Below, piece after piece: positions 54,641-62,205 of a stretch of 64,000 nt of DNA. The position numbers and the translations under genes were made by a program. Location of the stretch: positions 1 through 64,000 of the forward strand of contig NZ_CAJVAS010000012.1 in NCBI RefSeq assembly GCF_910593845.1, given 5' to 3'. The notes below the pieces were generated by a model, which was given only the letters and a program-made list of their open reading frames with translations, had not been told where the DNA came from and did not search any database. The stretch's first letter is position 1. Each line of letters opens with the position of its first letter. Source of the DNA: Paenibacillus solanacearum (lineage in GTDB: Bacteria > Bacillota > Bacilli > Paenibacillales > NBRC-103111).

Positions 54641-54756
54641 GGAATTCCGGCTCCCGAGGACGGGCAAATACGATTCCGCGACGTATTCGCGCCTCGGCGA
54701 TGCGGCGAAGCGTATGTCGCTCGGAATGGGCCATGATGCGGTGCTTCGGATCGCGT
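54641..54756 (+). pseudogene. Remnant of a third solute-binding gene (C-terminal end)
   Basis: Directly after the sulfatase stop, the plus strand still encodes FRLPRTGKYDSATYSRLGDA then AKRMSLGMGHDAVLRIA. This aligns with the C-terminus of copy 1 (LPKTSKYDSKIYSYLSDAAK, SMAFDKTDINTVLRTA). At the DNA level CTCCCGA.GACG.GCAAATACG, then ATTCC, and GCGGTGCTTCGG match. No start, signal peptide or upstream part remains. It is best read as a decayed third member of the binding-protein array, cut off by the convergent AraC gene. Confidence 0.75.
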
Positions 54757-55649
54757 CATTGGAGCTCCGACGCTCCGCGGATTCGTTTCCGGTACCGGTT
54801 CGGCGATTCGCCGAAATGGCCGGTAAACTGTCTGGAGAAGTAATGTACCGATGCAAAGCCGAGCTTGTCCGCGATCAGCGTAACCGAACGGTTCGTTTCG
54901 CGCAGCTCGGTTTTTGCCTGTTCCAGCTTGCGCAGCATAAAGTATTGCCCGGGACTGGTCCCGGTTTCCTTGCGGAACAGCTCATACAGGTAAGCTTCGC
55001 TGAGCCGGAGCGTATCCGCCCAGTCGGCGAGTTGAAACGACGCGTGCAGGTTGCCGTTCATCCAGTCGATCATTTTGCGGATGCGCGGGTCGGTCGGCAA
55101 GTAGGGATGCGCGAGGAAACGCGCCAGTCCGGTCAGAAACGATTCGAACAAGGCGCGCAGGCGGATCGCGCTGCCGATCTCCTGCGAGTCGAAGTGGCGG
55201 ATGACCGCAAGAAAAGGCTCCATCCAGTCCGCGCCTGCGGGGATCGCCGTCTGCGCGGGCAGCGCGAAACCGTCCGTAAACCGGATGCGGCCCGCGCTCA
55301 GCCCGGGATCATAAGCGGCGAAGCGGTATTCGTTCAGCCGCTTGTCGCCCTTCTGCTTCGGGCTGCTGTCCCACAGCAGATCGGCGTAGACGGAGGCGTG
55401 CACCATAGGATCGTGCTCATCGGCGGCAAAGGCATGCGGCGTTCCCGGCTCGAGGCAGAACAAGTCGCGGGTGTGCGCCCGATACGGCTGTCCGTCGATA
55501 TGGAGATAGCCGCCGCCGCTCCGGATATAGATGAACGTGTAGGCATAGTTCAGCCGGGGGCCGATCTTCGCTTTCGGGCGAAAAGGGTACACATCCGCGC
55601 CGAGAATGCGCGTGCGAATGTCGTGTAACGCCATATGCCGCGTGTGCAT
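54756..55649 (-). CDS. AraC-family transcriptional regulator
   Basis: This 297-residue regulator has an N-terminal cupin-like sensor (about 1-150; YAYTFIYIRSGGGYLHIDGQ, EPGTPHAFAADEHDP). The C-terminal double helix-turn-helix covers about 190-290 (LADWADTLRLSEAYLYELFR, YFMLRKLEQAKTELRETNRS, IADKLGFASVHYFSRQFTGH). AraC proteins of this form activate sugar-utilisation genes on binding a sugar. AAGGAG lies upstream of the ATG at 55649. It is divergent from the GH31 gene and convergent with the sulfatase, so it probably controls this locus. Confidence 0.9.
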   Translation of the reverse strand: MHTRHMALHDIRTRILGADVYPFRPKAKIGPRLNYAYTFIYIRSGGGYLHIDGQPYRAHTRDLFCLEPGTPHAFAADEHDPMVHASVYADLLWDSSPKQKGDKRLNEYRFAAYDPGLSAGRIRFTDGFALPAQTAIPAGADWMEPFLAVIRHFDSQEIGSAIRLRALFESFLTGLARFLAHPYLPTDPRIRKMIDWMNGNLHASFQLADWADTLRLSEAYLYELFRKETGTSPGQYFMLRKLEQAKTELRETNRSVTLIADKLGFASVHYFSRQFTGHFGESPNRYRKRIRGASELQ

Positions 55650-55775
55650 AGCTTTCAGTCTCCTTGGTTTCTTATATAATCCACCCTAGAATTGTGCAAA
55701 AAGTATACCATAGGCCAAAGCCAGTTTCATCCTCCGTCTGGTAAGATGATAAAAAACGGAAGGAAGGGCTGTACT

Positions 55776-57905
55776 TTGACCATCTCACTGCAATGGACTT
55801 CTCATGTACCCGGAATTTGGAAAACGACGATCGGCGATCCGTCGGATTTGTCGCCGCTTGCTTTCATCGGCTGCCGGCCGAAGACGGAAGCGCTGAAGCA
55901 GATGGGCGAAGCCGTATTTCCGTTCGAAAGCGGCGATGTGGCCGCCGAGTCCAAGCGGCGCGGCCCGCTGCTGAGCGTGCCGCTGACCGCCAGCGAGAAG
56001 CTGTACGGGCTCGGGCTGCAATTTATGAAATTGAACCAGCGGGGACGGACCCGCTTTCTCCGGGTGAACAGCGACCCGAAGCAGGACACGGGCGAGAGCC
56101 ACGCGCCGATCCCGTTTGTCGTGTCCGACCGGGGCTACGGTATATTAATCGATACGTCGCGCATCGTGACGGTTCATCTCGGTTCGACGATGCGCCTGTC
56201 GGAGACGCGGCCGGAGCAAATTTTTGACCGCAATAACCAAAGGGCGCAGTGGAAGGCGACGCTTGTGTCCGAACGGATGGAATTCGTGCTGCCGTCAGAA
56301 GGCGCCGATGTGTATGTCATCGCGGGAAACAGCGCGCTCGACGTCGTTCGCCGGTATAACCTGCTGTGCGGCGGCGGCGCGCTTCCGCCCAGATGGGGGC
56401 TCGGCTTCTGGCATCGGGTGCCGACACTGTTTACGGACAAGCAGGTCATGGAGGAAGCGCTGGAATACCGCAAGCGCGAATTTCCATGCGACGTGATCGG
56501 CCTGGAGCCGGGCTGGCACAGCAAGAGCTACCCGGTGACGTACGAATGGTATGAAGGCCGGTACCCGAATCCGAAGCAGTTTGTCGCCGACATGGACCGG
56601 GAAGGCTTTAAGATTAATTTGTGGGAGCATCCGTATGTGTCTCCGGAATCGAAGCTCTTCGAGAAGCTGCTGCCGCTGTCCGGCTCGTATTCGGTATGGG
56701 GCGGATTGGCCCCGGATTATTCGTTGGAGGAAGCGAGAACCGCTTACCAGGAACAGCATCGCCGCGAGCATCTGTCGATCGGGGTTTCCGGCTACAAGCT
56801 CGACGAGTGTGACGGCAGCGAGCTGACCGGCAACTCGTGGATGTTCCCCGCCCACGCCGAGTTTCCGTCCGGACATGACGGCGAGCAGCTGAGGCAGATG
56901 TACGGCCTGATGTTCCAGAAGATGACAACCGACCTGTACCGCGAAGAAGACAAACGGACGTACGGCTTGATCCGGGCGTCCGGCGCAGGCGCTTCCTCGC
57001 TGCCTTACGCGCTGTACTCGGACTTGTACGACCACAAGCAGTTCATCCGCGCGCTGTGCAACGCTTCATTCAGCGGCCTGCTGTGGACGCCGGAGGTGCG
57101 CAAGGCGTCGAGCGCCGAAGATTGGGTACGCCGGATGCAGGCGGTCTGCTTCTCGCCGATGGCGATGCTGAACGCCTGGGGCGACGGGACGAAGCCGTGG
57201 AGCTTCCCGGAAGTGGAGCATATCGTCCGCCACTACATTCAGCTGCGCATGCGGCTCCTGCCTTACCTGTACACGGCGTTCGCCAAGTACCATCAGGACG
57301 GCACGCCGCCGTTCCGCGCAATGCCGCTCGTTACCGGAAGCGGACCGAGCGAGAGCGGCGGGACCTTGGCCGGCGGCGCTGCGGTGAAGGTCGATACCGT
57401 TGATGCAGCATACGGCGGGAACAAGAAGAAGGAATGGGACGACCAGTTCATGATCGGCGACGATCTGCTGGTCGCCCCGCTGTTCGCCGGCGAGCAGGAA
57501 CGGGACGTCTGCTTGCCGCCAGGCCGCTGGTACGGGCTCGAAAGCGGTGACACGTACGAGGGTGGCAGCGTTATTCGGGTCGCGCCGGGGCTGGAGCGAA
57601 TCCCTGTGTTCGTGCGTGACGGAGCGGTCATCCCGATGACGCCTTGGCGCCCGCATGCGCCGCGGCAAGGAGAGCAGATGCCGCTCCTCCTGTGCCACTT
57701 CGGCGATGCCGAGGGCGGCTGCATGCTGTATGACGACGATGGAGAAAGCTTCGCTTATGAACGCGGCGAATCCGTCTGGCGACAAGCGGAGGTCCGGCGT
57801 TCCGCGGATGGATCCTGGAGCGGCACGCTCGCCGGGCATGAAAGATCATTCCCTTCCACGTTCGGCGAGGTGCAGTGGCGCTTCAGTCTGAAGAAGCTGG
57901 AGTAA
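55776..57905 (+). CDS. Glycoside hydrolase family 31 enzyme
   Basis: This alpha-glucosidase/xylosidase-type enzyme has about 709 residues. The N-terminal beta-sandwich carries KLYGLGLQFMKLNQRGRTRF. The (beta/alpha)8 barrel starts with LPPRWGLGFWHRVPTLFTDK. The nucleophile aspartate lies in VSGYKLDECDGSELTGNSWM. The acid/base region (LIRASGAGASSLPYALYSDL) differs from the common RSGWAG form. The proximal C-terminal domain has FMIGDDLLVAPLFAGEQERD and LPPGRWYGLESGDTYEGGS. No signal peptide is present, so it is cytosolic. I chose the TTG at 55776 because AAGGAAGGG is seven bases upstream; other candidate starts reach 55692. The substrate is unknown; the sulfatase neighbour suggests a modified oligosaccharide. 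Confidence 0.9.
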   Translation: MTISLQWTSHVPGIWKTTIGDPSDLSPLAFIGCRPKTEALKQMGEAVFPFESGDVAAESKRRGPLLSVPLTASEKLYGLGLQFMKLNQRGRTRFLRVNSDPKQDTGESHAPIPFVVSDRGYGILIDTSRIVTVHLGSTMRLSETRPEQIFDRNNQRAQWKATLVSERMEFVLPSEGADVYVIAGNSALDVVRRYNLLCGGGALPPRWGLGFWHRVPTLFTDKQVMEEALEYRKREFPCDVIGLEPGWHSKSYPVTYEWYEGRYPNPKQFVADMDREGFKINLWEHPYVSPESKLFEKLLPLSGSYSVWGGLAPDYSLEEARTAYQEQHRREHLSIGVSGYKLDECDGSELTGNSWMFPAHAEFPSGHDGEQLRQMYGLMFQKMTTDLYREEDKRTYGLIRASGAGASSLPYALYSDLYDHKQFIRALCNASFSGLLWTPEVRKASSAEDWVRRMQAVCFSPMAMLNAWGDGTKPWSFPEVEHIVRHYIQLRMRLLPYLYTAFAKYHQDGTPPFRAMPLVTGSGPSESGGTLAGGAAVKVDTVDAAYGGNKKKEWDDQFMIGDDLLVAPLFAGEQERDVCLPPGRWYGLESGDTYEGGSVIRVAPGLERIPVFVRDGAVIPMTPWRPHAPRQGEQMPLLLCHFGDAEGGCMLYDDDGESFAYERGESVWRQAEVRRSADGSWSGTLAGHERSFPSTFGEVQWRFSLKKLE

Positions 57906-57928
57906 CGGTAGATCGAAGCAGTAGAATG

Positions 57929-57969
57929 ACAATGAGCGCTTCCGGCTTGTTCGCTGGAGCGCTCATTGT
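57929..57969. terminator. Bidirectional terminator between GH31 and TetR genes
   Basis: ACAATGAGCGCT pairs perfectly with AGCGCTCATTGT. The plus side is followed by TTATTAT. It serves the two convergent genes. Confidence 0.75.
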
Positions 57970-58022
57970 TTATTATAAGGTGCCATCCTAATACGCTGCA
58001 ATTCGTTTCACCTCGGCCCAAT

Positions 58023-58610
58023 TTACCGCTTGCCGATCCCGTCCCAGAACAGCGGCCAAACCTTGCCGAGCCAGTCGTCAATTTGCTGCGAGCGCAGCAG
58101 AAACGACTGCATGAAGCAGCTGTCCATCAGGCACAGACAGGATGCGACAAGCTCCGGTTTGTCGAAGCTGCGCAGCTGTCCTGCGGCGTAGGCTCCTTCC
58201 AGCAGACGGCCGACGGGTTCGGCCAGATGCTGTTCCATCAGCAGCAGACGCTCCTTGAGCCCGCTCGCCAAAAAAGGCGGCGGCAGCAGCAAAGCCCGCT
58301 TGAGAAAAAACGCCCGTTCCCCGCTCATCCGCTCGTTATGGCAGTAAGCCCGGACCAGTCCCCGAAGAGCCGTATCCGCAGCTTCCCGCCGTAGCATCGA
58401 TTCCTGCAGCAGCTCGGCGACAGACTGCATATGTTCGCGCAGCACCTCCTCCAGCGCGCTAAGAAACAGCTCGCGCTTGCTGTGAAAATGAAGGTGCAGG
58501 GATGCGGTCTGGATTCCCGCGCGTGCGGCGATCGCCGAGACGTCGGCGCCTTCGTAACCGCTGCGGGCAAACAAGTGGAGGGCGGCATGCTGAATCGCTT
58601 GAGCTGTCAT
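58023..58610 (-). CDS. TetR-family transcriptional regulator
   Basis: This 195-residue regulator has an N-terminal helix-turn-helix (AIQHAALHLFARSGYEGADV, SAIAARAGIQTASLHLHF, HSKRELF) and a C-terminal TetR-type ligand domain (about 60-190) of the kind annotated as TetR_C_33 or AcrR-like. The ATG at 58610 has GGGGG upstream; the open frame extends to 58688 with less support. The neighbours on either side are transcribed differently, so its target is not evident. A palindrome within its promoter suggests autoregulation. Confidence 0.87.
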   Translation of the reverse strand: MTAQAIQHAALHLFARSGYEGADVSAIAARAGIQTASLHLHFHSKRELFLSALEEVLREHMQSVAELLQESMLRREAADTALRGLVRAYCHNERMSGERAFFLKRALLLPPPFLASGLKERLLLMEQHLAEPVGRLLEGAYAAGQLRSFDKPELVASCLCLMDSCFMQSFLLRSQQIDDWLGKVWPLFWDGIGKR

Positions 58611-58752
58611 CGTCTTACAACCCCCGTTCGCGAAACCGGATGCGGGGATGCTTGAAGCGGAATGCAGTCCATTGCGGCAAAGGAACATGGTTTCGGTTTT
58701 CGTGTAGACACAAGCTCATCGGTTATCACGCCTTCCGTATCCTTTGTTAGAT

Positions 58753-58781
58753 ATTATAACGCGAAAGTTACTTTAATGTAA
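58753..58781 (-). promoter_or_regulatory. Promoter of the TetR gene with palindrome in spacer
   Basis: On the minus strand TTACAT (58781-58776) and TATAAT (58758-58753) are 17 bases apart. The spacer contains the palindrome AAAGTTACTTT (58764-58774). The operator position fits TetR autorepression. Confidence 0.55.
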
Positions 58782-58924
58782 TATGAAATTTATTTTATGT
58801 CATTATTTATTACATGTAGATAGATAGGTATACTTTTTTTATTCCGGCGCAACATTTTCCAATCCCTTGACGTATAGGAAGTAGATTCGCAACATTTTGC
58901 ATAGGACAGTGAGGGGGATTCAGT

Positions 58925-61300
58925 TTGAAGAGGTTAAAACAAGCGGGAACTGTAGCTATTGCGTCGGCATTGCTGCTCACCGGCGCGCCGCAGGTTTGGG
59001 CTAACGAATCGGTCATTGCAGCGGACGGCATGTCCGTGAGCTCTCCGGTGATGCCGAACAAAGGCCAAGCCGATCCGGCGGAAGTGAAAATATCGAAGGA
59101 TCAAGCCATCGAGCTGGCCAAAAAGTATATTGCGATCCCCGAAGGATACGTGCTTAATTCGATTAACTTGAATTCGGGCGGATATCCCTACGGGCAAGCC
59201 GGTGCGAACTGGAGCATGAATTTCTCCAAAACCGTCAAAGATCATTATTACGGCAATATCAGCATTACGATCGACGGGACGGACGGCAGGCTCACCAATT
59301 ATTATATGAACGAGAACGATCCCGAGCGTAAGCCAAGCTACCCGCCCAAAGCGGACTACAAGGCGGCGAAACAAATTGCGGATGACTGGATCGCCAAGAT
59401 GAATGCCGGCGAACGGGAGCAGCTGCGGTACGATGAGCGTGACGAGCAATCATTTCTCACGCCGCTGGACGGGAATTATCAGTACCATATCCGTTACGAC
59501 CGGACAGTGTCCGGTGTGCCGTATACGCAAAATGGCGTGAACGTCAGCGTCAACGGGGAAGGACAAGTGACCAGCTACAGCTTCCAATGGGACGACACGG
59601 CGGCTTTTGAGAAGGTTGCTTCTCCCATCAGCCTGGAGCAGGCCGTACAGGCGTTCCGGGACAAAGCGAAGATCGAGCTTATGTACGAAATTCCGTATCA
59701 GGCCAAAGGGGACCGGAAGCCGATCACGACGTACCAGATCGGCACCTTCATGATTGACGCGGCCAAGGGCGAGCCTTGGGATCAGGCTGGCCTTCCGCAG
59801 GCCGGCGGGGAGGAGCGCCCGTTGACGGATAAACCGCTTGCGGATAAGCCGTCCCCATCGCTCAATTTAACCAAAGAGCAGGCCGTGGAGAAAGTCACCT
59901 CTACGTTCACCCTGCCTGCGGGCGTCAAGCTGCAAAATGCGTCGTACAACGAATATACGAACCCGGACACGGGCGAGACGACCTCCGTCTGGAATTTGAA
60001 CTGGAGCAAGCCGGCCGTGGAGAACGAAGATAACGCCAAACTCGCCGGCAGTACCGCATGGGCGACGGTTGACAGCAAAACCGGCGAAATTAAAAACTTC
60101 AATCTGAATTCGCTGTACGTACCGATGGCCGAGGAAAAAGACGTCGAAGCTAAAGTGTCGCAGGACGAAGCGAAAGCCAAAGCGGCTGAGCTGGTGAAGA
60201 AGCTGCTGCCCGGGTATACCGCCGAGCTCGTTCCCGATACGACGCCGGAAAAGCAAATCCAGCCGCTGCTGCTGAAAAAAATGAAAACATGGGATATCCG
60301 TTTCAAACGAGTCATTGACGATGTGAGTGCCGGGGGCGAAGCCGTGTTCGTGAATGTCGACCGAGAGACCGGCGACGTGATCGGCTTCTCCAACGCGATA
60401 AGCACCTCCGCGTATCCGACGCAGAAGCCGCAAGTCATTTCGCTCGAGAAGGCGAAGGACCTGCTGCTCGCGCAGTACGATATCGAGCTGGGCTATGAGC
60501 CCGATCTGTCCGACGCGCGGGTATATCCCGATAAGATCAAGCTGATGATCGCAGCCGGCGAAATCGCGCCCGGCGCTTCCCCGGACGCAGCCGGCAAGTC
60601 CAAGGAAGCGAAGCTGGTCTACAAGCTGATGCCGAAATATTTCCGAGAGCCGGTCGTGCTCGATGCCGTATCGGGTACTTGGAAAAATGCCTCCACCGGC
60701 GAAGCGGTATCGCTGGAGCGGGTGAAGGCCGACGATATCGAGGGCCACTGGGCGCAAAGCGAGCTGCAGCTGATGCTCGATTACCAGGCGCTTGACGTGA
60801 AGGACGGCAAAGTGAGTCCGGACCAATCGATCACACGCGGCGAAATGATCAAGATGCTTGTCATCGCGATGAACGGCGGCAACGGCGGCATCCGTTACGA
60901 TGCCAATCGCACCGCTTCCTTTGCCGACGTGAAGGCGGGCTCCGCCTATTTCGCCTACGTCGAGAACGCTGTCGACCGCGGGCTGCTTACCCCCGGCACC
61001 GATTTCCGGCCGGAGGATAAAATGAACCGGGAGGAGATGGCCAGCCTCATCGTCAAGGCGCTCGGCCTAAGCGGCCTGGCGCAGCACGACGCCGTGTTCA
61101 ACGATCAATTCGCCGACAAGGCGAAGCTGAAGCATCTGGGCGAAGCGGCTATCGTCGTGGGACTTGGCATCATGTCGCCGGTGGACGGCAGCTTCGAGCC
61201 GGAGCAAGAAGTTTCGAGAGCGGATGCGGCGACCGCATTTTTCCGCTATTTGCAAAAACGCGCCGAGATTCAGGATCGGAAATATCCGGTATATTTTTAA
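58925..61300 (+). CDS. YcdB/YcdC-domain SLH cell-surface protein
   Basis: This 791-residue exported protein has a signal peptide (AGTVAIASALLLTGAPQVWA). Two or three repeated YcdB-like/PepSY-like units lie between about 45 and 600 (AIELAKKYIAIPEGYVLNSI; EQAVEKVTSTFTLPAGVKLQ; EKAKDLLLAQYDIELGYEPD), each built of an N-terminal helix and a beta sheet. Three SLH repeats follow at the C-terminus (IEGHWAQSELQLMLDYQALD, FADVKAGSAYFAYVENAVDR, KLKHLGEAAIVVGLGIMSPV), which anchor it to the wall polymer. The function of the YcdB domain is not established; PepSY-like modules often inhibit or chaperone peptidases. It begins with TTG after GAGGGGG. A terminator follows. Confidence 0.87.
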   Translation: MKRLKQAGTVAIASALLLTGAPQVWANESVIAADGMSVSSPVMPNKGQADPAEVKISKDQAIELAKKYIAIPEGYVLNSINLNSGGYPYGQAGANWSMNFSKTVKDHYYGNISITIDGTDGRLTNYYMNENDPERKPSYPPKADYKAAKQIADDWIAKMNAGEREQLRYDERDEQSFLTPLDGNYQYHIRYDRTVSGVPYTQNGVNVSVNGEGQVTSYSFQWDDTAAFEKVASPISLEQAVQAFRDKAKIELMYEIPYQAKGDRKPITTYQIGTFMIDAAKGEPWDQAGLPQAGGEERPLTDKPLADKPSPSLNLTKEQAVEKVTSTFTLPAGVKLQNASYNEYTNPDTGETTSVWNLNWSKPAVENEDNAKLAGSTAWATVDSKTGEIKNFNLNSLYVPMAEEKDVEAKVSQDEAKAKAAELVKKLLPGYTAELVPDTTPEKQIQPLLLKKMKTWDIRFKRVIDDVSAGGEAVFVNVDRETGDVIGFSNAISTSAYPTQKPQVISLEKAKDLLLAQYDIELGYEPDLSDARVYPDKIKLMIAAGEIAPGASPDAAGKSKEAKLVYKLMPKYFREPVVLDAVSGTWKNASTGEAVSLERVKADDIEGHWAQSELQLMLDYQALDVKDGKVSPDQSITRGEMIKMLVIAMNGGNGGIRYDANRTASFADVKAGSAYFAYVENAVDRGLLTPGTDFRPEDKMNREEMASLIVKALGLSGLAQHDAVFNDQFADKAKLKHLGEAAIVVGLGIMSPVDGSFEPEQEVSRADAATAFFRYLQKRAEIQDRKYPVYF

Positions 61301-61360
61301 TCATTCATTCGCAGTGAGAGCGGCTGCCGCGAAGGCGTAATTCCGCTCCAGCGTATCATC

Positions 61361-61410
61361 AATAACCCGTTGCAGCTCAATAATGAGATGCGGCGGGTTA
61401 TTGTTTTTCT
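61361..61410 (+). terminator. Terminator of the YcdB-SLH gene
   Basis: AATAACCCG pairs with CGGGTTATT, with further inner pairing, and is followed by GTTTTTCTTTT. Confidence 0.82.
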
Positions 61411-61526
61411 TTTAGAGTGAACATTGCCTCGAGGGGGAAAGGACGGGAATGGGCTGGTGTTTGATGGGCGCATGAACATCGAGGATTAGGCTGTGCGGCC
61501 GATTCTTGAGGCGGGTTATGTATGGA

Positions 61527-61556
61527 TAAAAAATGCCCGATCCGCGCAGGATCGGA
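61527..61556 (-). terminator. Terminator of the small peptide gene
   Basis: On the minus strand CCGATCC pairs with GGATCGG and is followed by GCATTTTTTAT. Confidence 0.78.
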
Positions 61557-61636
61557 CATGTATAGCAAGCTTCGGCACGTTCGTTTCCGAAGCTGCACTT
61601 GCGGGGAGGGCATGCTTCACGCAGCCTTCTCCGCTT

Positions 61637-61801
61637 CTAGCGCAGGAAATAGTACCAGTGCGCCGTATGAATGCAATCCATAATATCACTGCATGCAGGC
61701 ATCATGGCATTCGCTTCCTTTGGAGCCGCTGACAGGCTGACGCCGGCAGCGAGTGCGACAGCGAGCACGCCAAGAACTAAACGTTTACGCAGCATTTTCA
61801 C
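61637..61801 (-). CDS. Small secreted two-cysteine peptide
   Basis: This 54-residue product is almost entirely signal peptide followed by a short mature peptide. A basic start (MKMLRKRL) leads into VLGVLAVALAAGVSLSAAPK, then EANA, a good signal peptidase site. The released part would be about 22 residues: MMPACSDIMDCIHTAHWYYF then LR. Two cysteines six residues apart could form a disulfide, and the tail is aromatic. AAAGGAGGTG stands eight bases before the GTG at 61801, and a terminator follows the stop, so this is a properly equipped gene. Signalling peptide, bacteriocin and surface peptide are all possible; nothing proves one. It is divergent from cas3. Confidence 0.75.
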   Translation of the reverse strand: MKMLRKRLVLGVLAVALAAGVSLSAAPKEANAMMPACSDIMDCIHTAHWYYFLR

Positions 61802-62205
61802 TCGGGATACACCTCCTTTCAAGGGAAAGTGGTTGATTCGAAACTCATTGTATCATCAGCTTTATGGCTTCGACAGCGACGGAGGACATACGATCGGTAA
61901 CGAGTTTTATGCATGACCGGGTCGTGACGGATCATGGCGGCTTATGGGTCCGCCCTTGCGAAGCGCTGGGGTGTGCCGTTACTTTCTCCGGTGATGTAAG
62001 CGGCAGGTACCGTGCGATGCAGCGGTGCAGTTTTTTTGGCCGTACAGGCACGGATAGGCTGAGGCTAGATTCGGAGTGGCGTATGCTATATACGAACAAG
62101 TATTCCCTGACAAGCTATTGTCCATCAGATGGAATAAAATAGAATTAGAAAAATATCAAGTACAAGTAAGAAGATTTTGATTCCAATCCATGGAGGGGCG
62201 TTAAA
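61802..62205. other. Divergent region between the peptide gene and cas3
   Basis: About 400 bases. No CRISPR repeats are seen. A 92-codon plus-strand frame at 61864 lacks a ribosome binding site and was rejected. The region becomes AT-rich after 62090, as does cas3 itself. Confidence 0.55.

Larger units (their letters stand above)
61301..61636. other. Intergenic region holding two terminators
   Basis: About 330 bases without a gene. They contain the terminator of the YcdB-SLH gene (61361-61410) and that of the minus-strand peptide gene (61527-61556). Confidence 0.6.

Noticed and set aside
61864..62142. A 92-codon plus-strand frame before cas3
   Set aside because: No start signal, mixed composition and no family resemblance; it crosses a change in base composition.
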